In this document: positions 8,743 through 16,491 of the stretch, piece after piece
How the letters are laid out: the number at the start of each line of letters is the position of its first letter
Numbering within the stretch: the first letter of the stretch is position 1
Origin: JABDGC01 sp964466595
GTDB taxonomy: Bacteria > Pseudomonadota > Gammaproteobacteria > DSM-16500
Length of the DNA stretch: 37,863 nucleotides
Direction of reading: 5' to 3'
Assembly: GCA_964466595.1 (NCBI GenBank)
Contig: CAYXNR010000019.1
Span: 1 to 37,863, forward strand
The notes under the pieces: generated by a model
Told to the model about the DNA's origin: nothing
Databases searched by the model: none
Seen by the model: only the letters and a program-made list of their open reading frames with translations
Translations under genes and position numbers: made by a program

Positions 8743-9417
8743 ATGAAAAAAGCAATTATCTTATTCTCCGGTGGTCTTGATTCTACTACTTGCTTAGCTT
8801 TAGCTAAGTCGCAAGGCTACGAATGCCACGCCTTAAGTTTTAATTATGGTCAGAAGCATAGCTCTGAATTAAATGCCGCCAAAAGAATTGCTTCACTTTT
8901 CGATGTTAACCACCTTATAGTTGACCTGCCCAATGAACAATTTAGTGGCTCGGCCTTAACAGATAAAAATCAAACTGTTCCCCATTTTACAAACTCAAAC
9001 AAGATTCCTATTACCTATGTTCCAGCTAGGAATACAATTTTTCTTTCTTATGCTTTGGCCTTTGCAGAGGTATTCAAAGCAAGCGATATATTTATTGGGG
9101 TCAGCGCAATTGACTATTCAGGTTATCCAGATTGCAGGCCCGAATTTATTCAAGCCTTTCAAAAATTAGCTAACTTAGCCACAAAAATGGGGCTTGAAGA
9201 GGGAAACATTCGCATTCAAACCCCGCTTATTTCAATGTCAAAAGCAGAAACAATTCGTTTAGGTCTCGAGTTAGGGGTAGACTATCAAATGACTGTATCC
9301 TGTTATCAAGCCTCTCCTGCTGGTCTTGCTTGCGGAAGCTGTGATAGTTGCACCTTCAGAAAAAAAGGCTTCAATGAGGCACAAGCTCCCGACCAAACTT
9401 TATATGTTCAAAGCTAG
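8743..9417 (+). CDS. queC: 7-cyano-7-deazaguanine synthase QueC
   Basis: Converts 7-carboxy-7-deazaguanine to preQ0 using ATP and ammonia, in the queuosine tRNA-modification pathway. The 224-residue length is normal. The PP-loop ATP motif SGGLDS is at residues 9-14, and the C-terminal zinc site is complete: Cys187, Cys197, Cys200 and Cys203 in the CxxxxxxxxxCGSCDSC arrangement. No strong ribosome site is visible because a palindromic mobile element occupies the leader up to 19 bp before the ATG. queF lies next door, convergent, with 21 bp between the stops. A weak TATGAT at 8555-8560 could be an older promoter now separated from the gene by the element. Confidence 0.97.
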   Translation: MKKAIILFSGGLDSTTCLALAKSQGYECHALSFNYGQKHSSELNAAKRIASLFDVNHLIVDLPNEQFSGSALTDKNQTVPHFTNSNKIPITYVPARNTIFLSYALAFAEVFKASDIFIGVSAIDYSGYPDCRPEFIQAFQKLANLATKMGLEEGNIRIQTPLISMSKAETIRLGLELGVDYQMTVSCYQASPAGLACGSCDSCTFRKKGFNEAQAPDQTLYVQS

Positions 9418-9438
9418 CCGTTTAAATTAAAGCTTTCT

Positions 9439-10272
9439 TTATTGACGACATAATCTATTATTATTTATTTTTTCATAGTTTTTATTAGTAGTCCGAAAAG
9501 GATTAATGTCTAAGCCTCCACGTCTTGTATATCGACCGTAAACAGTTAATTCTTCTGGCTGACAACAGCGTGTAAGATCCATAAAAATCCTTTCGATGCA
9601 TTGCTCATGAAATTCATTATGGTTTCTGAAGGAAACAATATATCGCAGCAAACCTTGGTGATTTATTTTATTACCTTTGTAAGCAATCTGCACGCTTCCC
9701 CAGTCTGGCTGGTTGGTTACTAAACAATTCGATTTGAGTAAATTAGAATAAACAGATTCAGAAACAAGTTCATCATTTGTCGTTAAATACGAAGAGTCAA
9801 CAAGATAAGCAGAACAATTAATATCGATCTCATCTAAACAAAGAGCATCAAAGCCAATTAATATTTTTTCTTTGTTAAATTCCTTAAGCGGAAAAATGCG
9901 CACTGAAACTGGCGCAGAAATTTTTTTCTCAATATCAGTCTGAATTATTTTTTCAACTTCAGCTACATTATTAAATTGCGTATTGTTCAGTGAATTAAAA
10001 TAGAGTTTCATCGACTTGGATTCAATAATATATTCTGATCTACAGTTGTAGCTAATTTCCGCGAAGGCAACCACAGGTTTTCCCTTTTTATTTAGCCATG
10101 ATACTTCATAGTGGTTCCAAATATCTTCTCCATAAAAAGGCGGCTCATTAGCAATGCCTAGCTCAGCTCGCTTATCTTTTCTCTTGATTGGAAAAAGCAG
10201 AGTGGGGTCGTAGTGACTATGGTAGAGCACTTCTTTGCCTAATAAAATATTTGGGGTGGTATCATTCGTCAT
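9439..10272 (-). CDS. queF: NADPH-dependent preQ0 reductase QueF
   Basis: Reduces the nitrile of preQ0 to the amine of preQ1, the step after QueC. The 277 residues fit the long two-domain proteobacterial type. The QueF signature ESKSMK lies at residues 84-89. The nucleophilic cysteine that forms the thioimide is Cys183 in SNCLVTNQPDWGS, with the acid Asp190 seven residues on, as in the family. The ATG at 10272 lacks a clear Shine-Dalgarno sequence. Upstream lies a broken family-2 repeat (10312 onward). The gene faces queC head to head at the stops, so the pathway genes are neighbours but not an operon. Confidence 0.96.
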   Translation of the reverse strand: MTNDTTPNILLGKEVLYHSHYDPTLLFPIKRKDKRAELGIANEPPFYGEDIWNHYEVSWLNKKGKPVVAFAEISYNCRSEYIIESKSMKLYFNSLNNTQFNNVAEVEKIIQTDIEKKISAPVSVRIFPLKEFNKEKILIGFDALCLDEIDINCSAYLVDSSYLTTNDELVSESVYSNLLKSNCLVTNQPDWGSVQIAYKGNKINHQGLLRYIVSFRNHNEFHEQCIERIFMDLTRCCQPEELTVYGRYTRRGGLDINPFRTTNKNYEKINNNRLCRQ

Positions 10273-10311
10273 TTTAATATACTGGGGCTAGATAATTATC
10301 ACAATTATACT

Positions 10312-10392
10312 GGGGTCAAATCTTGTCTTCAACCTTCACAGCTCAATTATCGCTAATATAAATTGACATTCTAATTATTATCGTAAAAAATG
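10312..10392 (+). repeat. Family-2 element, copy missing its right arm
   Basis: GGGGTCAAATCTTGTCTTC and the following 60 or so bases match the left part of the element at 12310-12446 almost base for base, up to about 10385. The expected right arm (AAGGTTGAAGACAAGATTTG) is absent and the sequence diverges. The rest of the 10273-10579 gap shows only AT-rich sequence and no further gene. Confidence 0.75.
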
Positions 10393-10579
10393 CGACTGAC
10401 TTGACCTTAGTATATTTCATCTCTCCTATCGACCCTACTAGCTTTTTTCTATTAATATAATATATTAATATCGTTTTGGGGAAGCCAAAGCGAATGATTA
10501 AAAAGGAATCAATAAAACTTAAGAAAATGGGATCACTTAAAATTACCAGCCCTAGACTTACTTTTCGAAGCATGAAGAC

Positions 10580-11011
10580 ATGAACATCCTATCTCGAACC
10601 TTTATTCTTTTTTTCTGTTTAATCAATATCTTTACAAGCCAAGCCTTTTCCAAGCCACTCATCTCTGCTGAAAAAAACGACCTGGTATTTCAAATTGACC
10701 ACGAAGGACTCATTCTCAATGGTGCGACCGTCGCAGCTGCAAACATCGAGCAAATAGAAAAGGGTTCAAATCGATGTAGTATACTAATCAAATTAAACTT
10801 CTATGCAGACCAGCAATTAGAAATTATTACCGAGAAAAATATCGGCAAAACCGCAGTTATTTCATTTAATGGCAAGATCATCTCTTCATCAACCATTCAA
10901 AGCAAACTCAGTTGGCAATTACTTGTCAACGGATTAACTAAAGAAGAAGCTGAGCAATTCATCAATCACCTGACCCCTAGCGACACAAGCGAAAAACTCT
11001 CTCAAATATGA
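10580..11011 (+). CDS. Small periplasmic protein resembling the SecD head domain
   Basis: 143 residues. A signal peptide (residues 1-24, hydrophobic core FILFFCLINIFTSQAF) is likely cleaved before KPLISAEKND. The mature part ends in a pattern like the first periplasmic head subdomain of SecD: VISFNGKIISSSTIQSKLSW, then GLTKEEAEQFINHL, compared with the family pattern 'valdGkvis.p.i...i......g.fs.eeA..la..L'. No SecD membrane segments are present, so this is a free-standing relative of unknown role. Start: ATG 10580 after a weak GAAG. Its last 35 bases overlap, antisense, the end of the permease gene. Confidence 0.7.
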   Translation: MNILSRTFILFFCLINIFTSQAFSKPLISAEKNDLVFQIDHEGLILNGATVAAANIEQIEKGSNRCSILIKLNFYADQQLEIITEKNIGKTAVISFNGKIISSSTIQSKLSWQLLVNGLTKEEAEQFINHLTPSDTSEKLSQI

Positions 11012-12269
11012 AGGATCCCAAAAGCAAAATCAGCATCACATATACTGCTAAGGGAGTCTGTTGAAAAGTATAAATTTCTAGAAGAATAAAAAGACCGAGG
11101 CAAAGCAGCAAAGAAATCCAGACGAGGCAGCGCTTACCCCCCGTTTTGTCAGTCACTTTTAAATGTGCAGCATTAACAGCGGCGTAGATTAACAAAAAAG
11201 CGCCGCTACCCATCATGGCGATTCCTGAAAGCTTAAATAGTAGTATAAATAAAATCGAGAGCGCGGCTGTGATCATTAAACCGCCGGAGGCATTACGCCA
11301 CAGTTTGCGATCGAGACGATCAGGCAGTTCTCCGTCTTTTGCAACCATATAGCAAACATTTGCCGCACCAAACAAGGTTGCATTGATTGCTGAAGCGGTT
11401 GAAAATAAGGCCGCTACAGCAATGAGCTTAAAACCAAGCTCACCTAAAAAAGGTTTGGCAGCTTCCGCAAGAGCATAATCACCAGAGGCCGAGATTTCCG
11501 CTGCCGATAAATTGCCGACGACTGTGATCGAGACAAGGACATAAATCGCGATTACAAGAAATACACACCAATAGAGCGCCTTGGGCAAAGTGCTTTGCGG
11601 ATCATCTAAGTCTGCAGCAGCATTAGTAATTAAGCCAAAACCTTCATATCCAATAAACAAGATACCGGCTCCAAAAATAATGTGAGTCCAATTTCCCCAA
11701 TGCGAAATAGCTAGGTTTTGCGGATGAATATAAAATAAGCCAATGAGGGCAAATACAGCTAGAATACTGACTTTAATTGCAACAATGAGAAGCTCCGATT
11801 GACCGACAATTTGTGCTCCCAGCATATTTAAAACATTAAAGAAGAGGACGATGCCACAAGCCACAAAGCGGGTATTCATAGAAGTCTGGTTAAGCGTGAA
11901 TAAAGCTATAAAATAGGCGGCAAAACCATGGGCATACAAGGCGATAGAGATAATATAACCTAGCCACATAAATATATTCACACTACCGCTTAAGGGCCCT
12001 ACCCCAAACCCCTCCACAAGAAATTGCACTGCACCGCCGGCTGTCGGAAAACGCGCACCTAATTTGGCGTATGAATAAGTACAAAAGAGTGCGATCACCC
12101 CACCAATCAGAAAAGAAACCCACATGGCAGCACCTGCCGTCTCCGCGACCACACCGAGAATTGAAAAGATACCTGCACCGATCATGCCGCCGATGCCGAT
12201 TGAAATAGCAGCCGGAAGTGAAATCGAATTGATCTTGAGCTTCTTTTGAGAAGCGTTTCTTGCATCCAT
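10977..12269 (-). CDS. APC-superfamily amino acid permease
   Basis: A 430-residue inner-membrane transporter with about 12 hydrophobic segments. The first carries the APC substrate-binding glycine motif GIGGMIGAGIF (residues 25-35). A later segment contains FIGYEGFGLITNAAADL followed by PKAL, the amino-acid/polyamine/organocation pattern. Substrate cannot be told from sequence. The start ATG at 12269 follows AAGGA at about 9 nt. It is transcribed toward, and overlaps by 35 bp, the SecD-head-like gene. A complete family-2 repeat lies just upstream. Confidence 0.93.
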   Translation of the reverse strand: MDARNASQKKLKINSISLPAAISIGIGGMIGAGIFSILGVVAETAGAAMWVSFLIGGVIALFCTYSYAKLGARFPTAGGAVQFLVEGFGVGPLSGSVNIFMWLGYIISIALYAHGFAAYFIALFTLNQTSMNTRFVACGIVLFFNVLNMLGAQIVGQSELLIVAIKVSILAVFALIGLFYIHPQNLAISHWGNWTHIIFGAGILFIGYEGFGLITNAAADLDDPQSTLPKALYWCVFLVIAIYVLVSITVVGNLSAAEISASGDYALAEAAKPFLGELGFKLIAVAALFSTASAINATLFGAANVCYMVAKDGELPDRLDRKLWRNASGGLMITAALSILFILLFKLSGIAMMGSGAFLLIYAAVNAAHLKVTDKTGGKRCLVWISLLLCLGLFILLEIYTFQQTPLAVYVMLILLLGSFIFERVFRLCR

Positions 12270-12309
12270 GGGCCAAATCCTTTTAATTTACTCAGTGTAT
12301 CAAAAAGCT

Positions 12310-12446
12310 GGAGTCAAATCTTGTCTTCAACCTTCACAGCTCAATTATCGCTAATATAAATTGACATTCTAATTATTATCATAAAATCTGCGACAGCTTT
12401 GGCCTCAGCATTCATAATTGAAGGTTGAAGACAAGATTTGACCCCA
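12310..12446 (+). repeat. Family-2 inverted-repeat element, complete
   Basis: A 136-bp element with arms GAGTCAAATCTTGTCTTCAACC (shown here to 20: GAGTCAAATCTTGTCTTCAA) and the matching TTGAAGACAAGATTTGACCC. It has no coding capacity. The GGGGTCAA(A/G)T tip resembles that of family 1 and the palindromes commonly found beside REP-associated tyrosine transposases. It sits between the divergent permease and crcB genes. Confidence 0.8.
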
Positions 12447-12540
12447 GAAAATATATGATCGATTTTAACCAATCAGTATTATTTAACTTATAAAACTGCG
12501 ATATAATCCAATAGATACCTTGGTGGACATACCAAGATGC

Positions 12541-12547
12541 AAGGAGG
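12541..12547 (+). promoter_or_regulatory. Ribosome site deciding the crcB start
   Basis: AAGGAGG lies inside the longest possible reading frame (from ATG 12537), so that ATG cannot use it. GTG 12552 is only 4 nt downstream and ATG 12561 is 13 nt downstream. ATG 12561 gives the N-terminus MLLIFIGAGLGG that matches CrcB proteins. Confidence 0.6.
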
Positions 12548-12560
12548 CCTGGTGTTAGAT

Positions 12561-12929
12561 ATGCTTTTAATTTTTATTGGCGCAGGTTTGGGTGGTGTTT
12601 TTCGCTACTTGATATCAAATCTTTCTTATTTGTTGCTTGGACGTCAATTCCCCTATGGCACACTTGTTGTCAATGTGAGTGGATGCTTTTTAATGGGACT
12701 CCTCTTTATTCTTTTTCTCGAAAGATTCAGTGGAAGCGGACCACAACTACGCTCATTCTTTCTGATAGGACTGATGGGAGGCTATACTACCTTCTCTTCG
12801 TTTTCCATCGAAACGCTCAATCTTTTTGAAAATGGCGCTCCCCTAGCAGGGCTTGCAAATATCTTACTGAGCCTCATTCTTTGTCTTGCAGCAACTTGGC
12901 TCGGCATTATTGGAGGAAGGCAATTATGA
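12561..12929 (+). CDS. crcB: Fluoride channel CrcB/Fluc
   Basis: A 122-residue, four-helix inner-membrane protein that forms a dual-topology dimer exporting fluoride. The family motifs GTLVVNVSGCFLMG and GGYTTFSSFSIE are intact, including the TTFSSF stretch that lines the fluoride path. The start is chosen at ATG 12561 because the N-terminus then matches the family; ATG 12537 and GTG 12552 are alternatives. It is followed by a DUF190 gene with ATGA overlap, forming a two-gene operon. I saw no sequence resembling the fluoride riboswitch core in the 100 nt upstream. Confidence 0.95.
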   Translation: MLLIFIGAGLGGVFRYLISNLSYLLLGRQFPYGTLVVNVSGCFLMGLLFILFLERFSGSGPQLRSFFLIGLMGGYTTFSSFSIETLNLFENGAPLAGLANILLSLILCLAATWLGIIGGRQL

Positions 12930-13225
12930 AAACCATGGAGGTAATCTTCGTTAGAATTTATATCACTGAATCTTCACATCTGCTGAATACCATTATCAAT
13001 TATCTCAAAAATGAAGCAAAAATTAGGGGCATAAGCGTATTTCGAGCCATTAGCGGCTTTGGTGATACAGGGAACCACAGCGCCTCCCTAGTCGACCTCT
13101 CTTTAGATTTGCCTCTCTCCCTTGAGTTTTTTGACAGCAAGGACAAAATAGAACCCGCATTAGAACATCTAAGCAGCATCATTAAACATGCGCATATCGT
13201 TTTTTGGGAAGCTAAAGCGATATAA
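12926..13225 (+). CDS. DUF190 family protein
   Basis: 99 residues beginning MKTMEVIFVRIYITES. This matches DUF190 (Pfam PF02641), small cytoplasmic proteins with a PII-like ferredoxin fold that are often encoded beside crcB; conserved elements are VFRAISGFG and the LP.SLEFFDSKDKIE segment. The ATG at 12926 overlaps the crcB stop (ATGA) and follows a strong GGAGGAAGG site at 12912-12920 inside crcB, so the two are translationally coupled. The role is likely modulation of, or cooperation with, fluoride export. This is inferred from linkage; the family has no settled function. Confidence 0.88.
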   Translation: MKTMEVIFVRIYITESSHLLNTIINYLKNEAKIRGISVFRAISGFGDTGNHSASLVDLSLDLPLSLEFFDSKDKIEPALEHLSSIIKHAHIVFWEAKAI

Positions 13226-13241
13226 TAGGCGACCCCAGCAA

Positions 13242-14201
13242 TTAATCACAGAATACCGTTAAATAACCACGAGCATTGTCTCCTGAGGCATCATTCAGCG
13301 CACGAATAGTACCTGAATCCGGCTGGCGGGTACAACTTGAACGGTAAAAAAATTCAAATTTTCCATTAGCATCGGCGCTTACTCTTCCCAAAGGATAGGA
13401 ACCCATGCGATTTTGTAGATCGTCTGCAAAAATACTCACGTTTCCATTCGGTGTAAAACCACTGCCATCAACTGTGACATCTGTTGTCGTTTGCGTACGA
13501 ACAGCATGAACAGAAATAGCAGGGTTTACTGTGGGCTTATCAAATTGAAAAAAAGTTACTGTTAGCGATATATTTCCATAGAAGGCTTCACAAGTTTCAT
13601 TAGTCAGCATGCCCTCATTGCTAAAATCAGACAGTTCAGGACGTTGTCCTATAAAAATAAGTCCATTGTTATCTAAACTCCCATTAGCCCAGCGAGTAAC
13701 AATAGGTGTTATATCAATAGTAAGCGGATTATTGCCGGGTATCATTTGAAGATTATATAAATCGTTAATATGTATCTTCCCCTGATCAGGCAGGGCCCAC
13801 CATTGAATATCTGTCAGCCCCATTTTGGCAATACAGGAGCTTTTAGACGGTGTTGCATTAATGTGATCAACATTCAGCGTTAAGATGGCTGATTTAACTA
13901 ATCTTCGATAGAAAGGCGCTGCATCGATTTGAAACCGTAATGCACCTTCATAAGTCTGATTAACATAGCAACCGCTATCGTTATTATAGCGATGAAAGAA
14001 ACCTACGATAATTTGAGCGAGTCCTGGTCTATCTGCAGCTGTTCCACCCGTGCAAAGATCGCCCCCGGCATCGACTTCAGTGTAGGTTTTAAAATAAGAA
14101 GGTTTAATCGTAACAGTTTCTTCGTGTGTTGAAGTGGGCGGACATCCTTGTAATAATAGGCAGGATAAACTTAGCACTAAAAAATAAATTATTTTTTTCA
14201 T
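13242..14201 (-). CDS. Lipoprotein with DNRLRE-like and Ig-like C-terminal domains
   Basis: 319 residues. The lipoprotein signal ends in the lipobox LLQGC with the acylated Cys at residue 20. Residues about 30-215 resemble DNRLRE/CBM96-type beta domains, ending in the typical pattern IDITPIVTRWANGSLDNNGLIF. The C-terminal 95 residues look like an Ig/IPT-like fold (VDGSGFTPNGNVSIFADD, then DANGKFEFFYRSSC). Several cysteines could pair. With a proline after Cys20, retention in the inner membrane is not signalled, so an outer-membrane or surface location is inferred. It is convergent with the DUF190 gene; no partner gene is evident. Function unknown, possibly adhesion or glycan binding. Confidence 0.75.
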   Translation of the reverse strand: MKKIIYFLVLSLSCLLLQGCPPTSTHEETVTIKPSYFKTYTEVDAGGDLCTGGTAADRPGLAQIIVGFFHRYNNDSGCYVNQTYEGALRFQIDAAPFYRRLVKSAILTLNVDHINATPSKSSCIAKMGLTDIQWWALPDQGKIHINDLYNLQMIPGNNPLTIDITPIVTRWANGSLDNNGLIFIGQRPELSDFSNEGMLTNETCEAFYGNISLTVTFFQFDKPTVNPAISVHAVRTQTTTDVTVDGSGFTPNGNVSIFADDLQNRMGSYPLGRVSADANGKFEFFYRSSCTRQPDSGTIRALNDASGDNARGYLTVFCD

Positions 14202-14242
14202 AATAGCTTTTCATCCTAAAAAATGCTTATTTAAAATTTTAT

Positions 14243-14296
14243 CATAAAAGAGGTATCATTACCCACTTCGATGTTGATGTTATAGACTATCATTAG
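14243..14296 (+). pseudogene. C-terminal remnant of a HigB-type toxin
   Basis: The in-frame tail THFDVDVIDYH plus TAG resembles the usual HigB/RelE C-terminus (AYDVEIVDYH). No upstream coding body survives. It directly precedes a HigA remnant, as expected for a higBA operon, and its stop overlaps the TAGGAGA ribosome site of that remnant. Confidence 0.55.
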
Positions 14297-14308
14297 GAGA
14301 AAAACATT

Positions 14309-14448
14309 ATGATACCAAAAAAACGCCCCCCCACTCATCCTGGGCAAATGCTTCTAAAAGAATTTTTAGAACCCATGGGGATTACGTTCCCTGTATATCC
14401 GTAGAAAATCGGCTACAGTTTATTAAAGAAAGAATCGAGAAGGAATAA
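14309..14448 (+). pseudogene. higA: HigA-type antitoxin remnant
   Basis: ATG 14309, 13 nt after GGAGA, encodes IPKKRPPTHPGQMLLKEFL and EPMGIT, the characteristic N-terminus of HigA antitoxins. The frame then breaks and stops at 14402-14404. A second frame from 14401 (VENRLQFIKERIEKE, stop 14446-14448) may be the original C-terminal end. The whole helix-turn-helix is deleted, about 60 codons shorter than a normal HigA. With the toxin tail upstream, this is a dead toxin-antitoxin locus. It ends 5 nt before the methyltransferase ATG and now supplies that gene's AAGGA ribosome site. Confidence 0.8.
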
Positions 14449-14453
14449 TCAGC

Positions 14454-15158
14454 ATGTCAAAACGCGACAATAGAGTCAGTCAACATTTTAATGCCAACTG
14501 GGATCAATACCGAAAAACTGTCGATGGAAATGCGCTTTATCATAAAGAAATGTTTGAAACTATCAATCAATTTTTAAGGACCCATTTTAGTCATCAAGAT
14601 TTTACCTTGGTAGATCTAGGCTGCGGTGACAGCCGCTCTATCGCTTCTGTTCTGATTAATAAGCCCATTAAAAAATATATTGGAATTGATTCGGCTAGAG
14701 ATGTTATTAAATTAGCAACTGAATCTTTATCACAATTAAATTGTGAAAAAAAGCTGATTTGTGAAGAGATGAGCACAGCAATAATGAACTTAGAATCACC
14801 TGCAGATATTATTTTTACCAGTTATGCAGTACATCATTTATCTCTCGAGAAAAAAGCAAATTTAATAGCGGCCTGCAAACAAAAACTCGCCCCACAGGGA
14901 TTTTTTGTTATGCTAGATGGGGTACTGAAAGAAAATCAAAGTCGAGAAGAATGGCTAGCAACCCTCGCAGAACGCTTTAAGCTAGCCAATCCCGGCATCA
15001 CTGCTCAGGAACTACAAAAGCGCATGGAACATCCTCGACATGACGATCATCCAGAGACGATCAGCACCTTTGAAGCCCTTGCTACCAAGCAGCATTGGAA
15101 AAACTTCAAGGTATTAATGCAAAAAGAAATTTATGCCTTAATGGTTTTCGAGAAATAA
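14454..15158 (+). CDS. Class I SAM-dependent methyltransferase
   Basis: 234 residues, cytoplasmic. The SAM-binding motif I LVDLGCGDS is at residues 52-60, and the acidic residue that ends strand 2 is Asp79 in YIGIDSA. The later segment IIFTSYAVHHLSLEKK fits motif IV of small-molecule methyltransferases, and KQKLAPQGFFVMLDG fits the post-motif helix and strand. The substrate is not predictable. The start ATG 14454 follows AAGGA at about 9 nt. It directly follows the higBA remnant and is not clearly co-transcribed with the next gene (95 bp gap). Confidence 0.85.
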   Translation: MSKRDNRVSQHFNANWDQYRKTVDGNALYHKEMFETINQFLRTHFSHQDFTLVDLGCGDSRSIASVLINKPIKKYIGIDSARDVIKLATESLSQLNCEKKLICEEMSTAIMNLESPADIIFTSYAVHHLSLEKKANLIAACKQKLAPQGFFVMLDGVLKENQSREEWLATLAERFKLANPGITAQELQKRMEHPRHDDHPETISTFEALATKQHWKNFKVLMQKEIYALMVFEK

Positions 15159-15253
15159 GACAAGGCCAATCTTCCACCTTGCCCGCCTCTTAGCAGACTT
15201 GTCTCCTCTAATCTGTTATCCTAAGCCTAGGTAATAATTTAGGAGACAAATTG

Positions 15254-16462
15254 ATGAGGTCTGCTAAAATAAACAACTCGAGACTCATTCTGAATCAATC
15301 CTTAAAAAATGTTTTCAAATTTCCTCTATTTTTATTGATTATCGGCCTCAGTCTTATTTTCCTAGGCTCCTTGCCTATACCTTCATCCTATCGTCACTGG
15401 GGCAAAATGCTTGTTCTAGCGAATGAGCTTGGCAATACCCTCATTTTATTATCCTGTGTATTTTTCTCTTTTTTTCTGGCCTTTTCTCTAGCCAATGCCT
15501 ACATTAAAAAATGTTTGGATAAAAAATATTTTTCTCTGGCAAATATAATTTATCTTATTAAAAATAGTTTAAAAGTAATTCTGACGCTGATTACTTTTAA
15601 TATTCTCCTCTCTGCCTTCGAATTAGATCGCAAATATTTTGAGATGGCACACAAGATTATTTATGTCATCATCATCAGCGCTATTGCCTGGACAGCTCTA
15701 CAAATCTTACCGATGATTGAAAATGCTTTACAAAGGCGATACACCAATATGACTGGCTCCCCTCATTCACGGCGCGCCATTGCTTTATATACCCGTTTTC
15801 ATATTATTAAAAATATTATGACAGTGATTGTTGCAGTGCTTGCTATAGCAGCTTCCTTGATGGTCTTTGATAAGGTAAGAAATCTTGGAATTAGTCTTCT
15901 AGCCTCAGCTGGTTTTTTAACCGCAATCTTAGCCTTGGCTGCTCAAAAAACGCTGGGGTCCTTCTTTGCTGGTCTGCAATTAGTGATGACCCATCCTTTA
16001 GAAATTGGCGACACGGTCGTTGTTGAAAGTGAAATGGGCACAGTCGAAGAGATTAACTTAAATTACATTACGGTGAAAATCTGGAACCTACGCCGGCTAG
16101 TTTTACCCCTTAGTTATTTCCTTGAAAAACCCTTTCAGAATTTATCAAAAAGTGTCGAAGGTCTTTTAGGACCCATTTTTCTTTATGTCGATTATACTAT
16201 CCCCATAGAAGTTTTACGTCAGTGCTTGAATCAATTTATTCAAGAATCTCCTTTGTGGGATCAAAAAGTCTGCAAGCTTGCTATTACTAATTTTAAAGAA
16301 AATACTGTTGAATTACGCATTCTCGTCAGCAGTACTAATCCCGGAAATCTTTTTGATCTTCAATGCTTTCTGCGAGAAAAATTATTACATTTTATTTGTG
16401 AAAATTATCCTCAGAGTTTACCGAAAGTTCGATCGAATCAATTTGAAACGGTAAACTCTTAA
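15254..16462 (+). CDS. MscS-family mechanosensitive channel
   Basis: 402 residues. An N-terminal membrane part of about four helices precedes the MscS core: the pore-lining helix at about residues 209-238 (GISLLASAGFLTAILALAAQ, then KTLGSFFAG) and the beta domain (HPLEIGDTVVVE, then GTVEEINLNYITVKIW and VLPLSYFLEKPFQN). It is longer than E. coli MscS (286 residues) because of extra N-terminal helices, as in YnaI/MSL-like relatives. Role: release of solutes on hypo-osmotic shock. The ATG at 15254, 8 nt after AGGAG (15241-15245), is preferred over TTG 15251. It is convergent with the 1111-residue gene. Confidence 0.95.
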   Translation: MRSAKINNSRLILNQSLKNVFKFPLFLLIIGLSLIFLGSLPIPSSYRHWGKMLVLANELGNTLILLSCVFFSFFLAFSLANAYIKKCLDKKYFSLANIIYLIKNSLKVILTLITFNILLSAFELDRKYFEMAHKIIYVIIISAIAWTALQILPMIENALQRRYTNMTGSPHSRRAIALYTRFHIIKNIMTVIVAVLAIAASLMVFDKVRNLGISLLASAGFLTAILALAAQKTLGSFFAGLQLVMTHPLEIGDTVVVESEMGTVEEINLNYITVKIWNLRRLVLPLSYFLEKPFQNLSKSVEGLLGPIFLYVDYTIPIEVLRQCLNQFIQESPLWDQKVCKLAITNFKENTVELRILVSSTNPGNLFDLQCFLREKLLHFICENYPQSLPKVRSNQFETVNS

Positions 16463-16491
16463 AATAAGAACTGCCAAATTTAAATAAAGCC

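Noticed and set aside
10343..10573. Minus-strand frame in the gap before the SecD-head-like gene
   Set aside because: Part of it is family-2 repeat, and there is no ribosome site; treated as chance.
12440..12560. Possible fluoride riboswitch before crcB
   Set aside because: I could not find the conserved fluoride riboswitch core or its pseudoknot partners in this short AT-rich leader.
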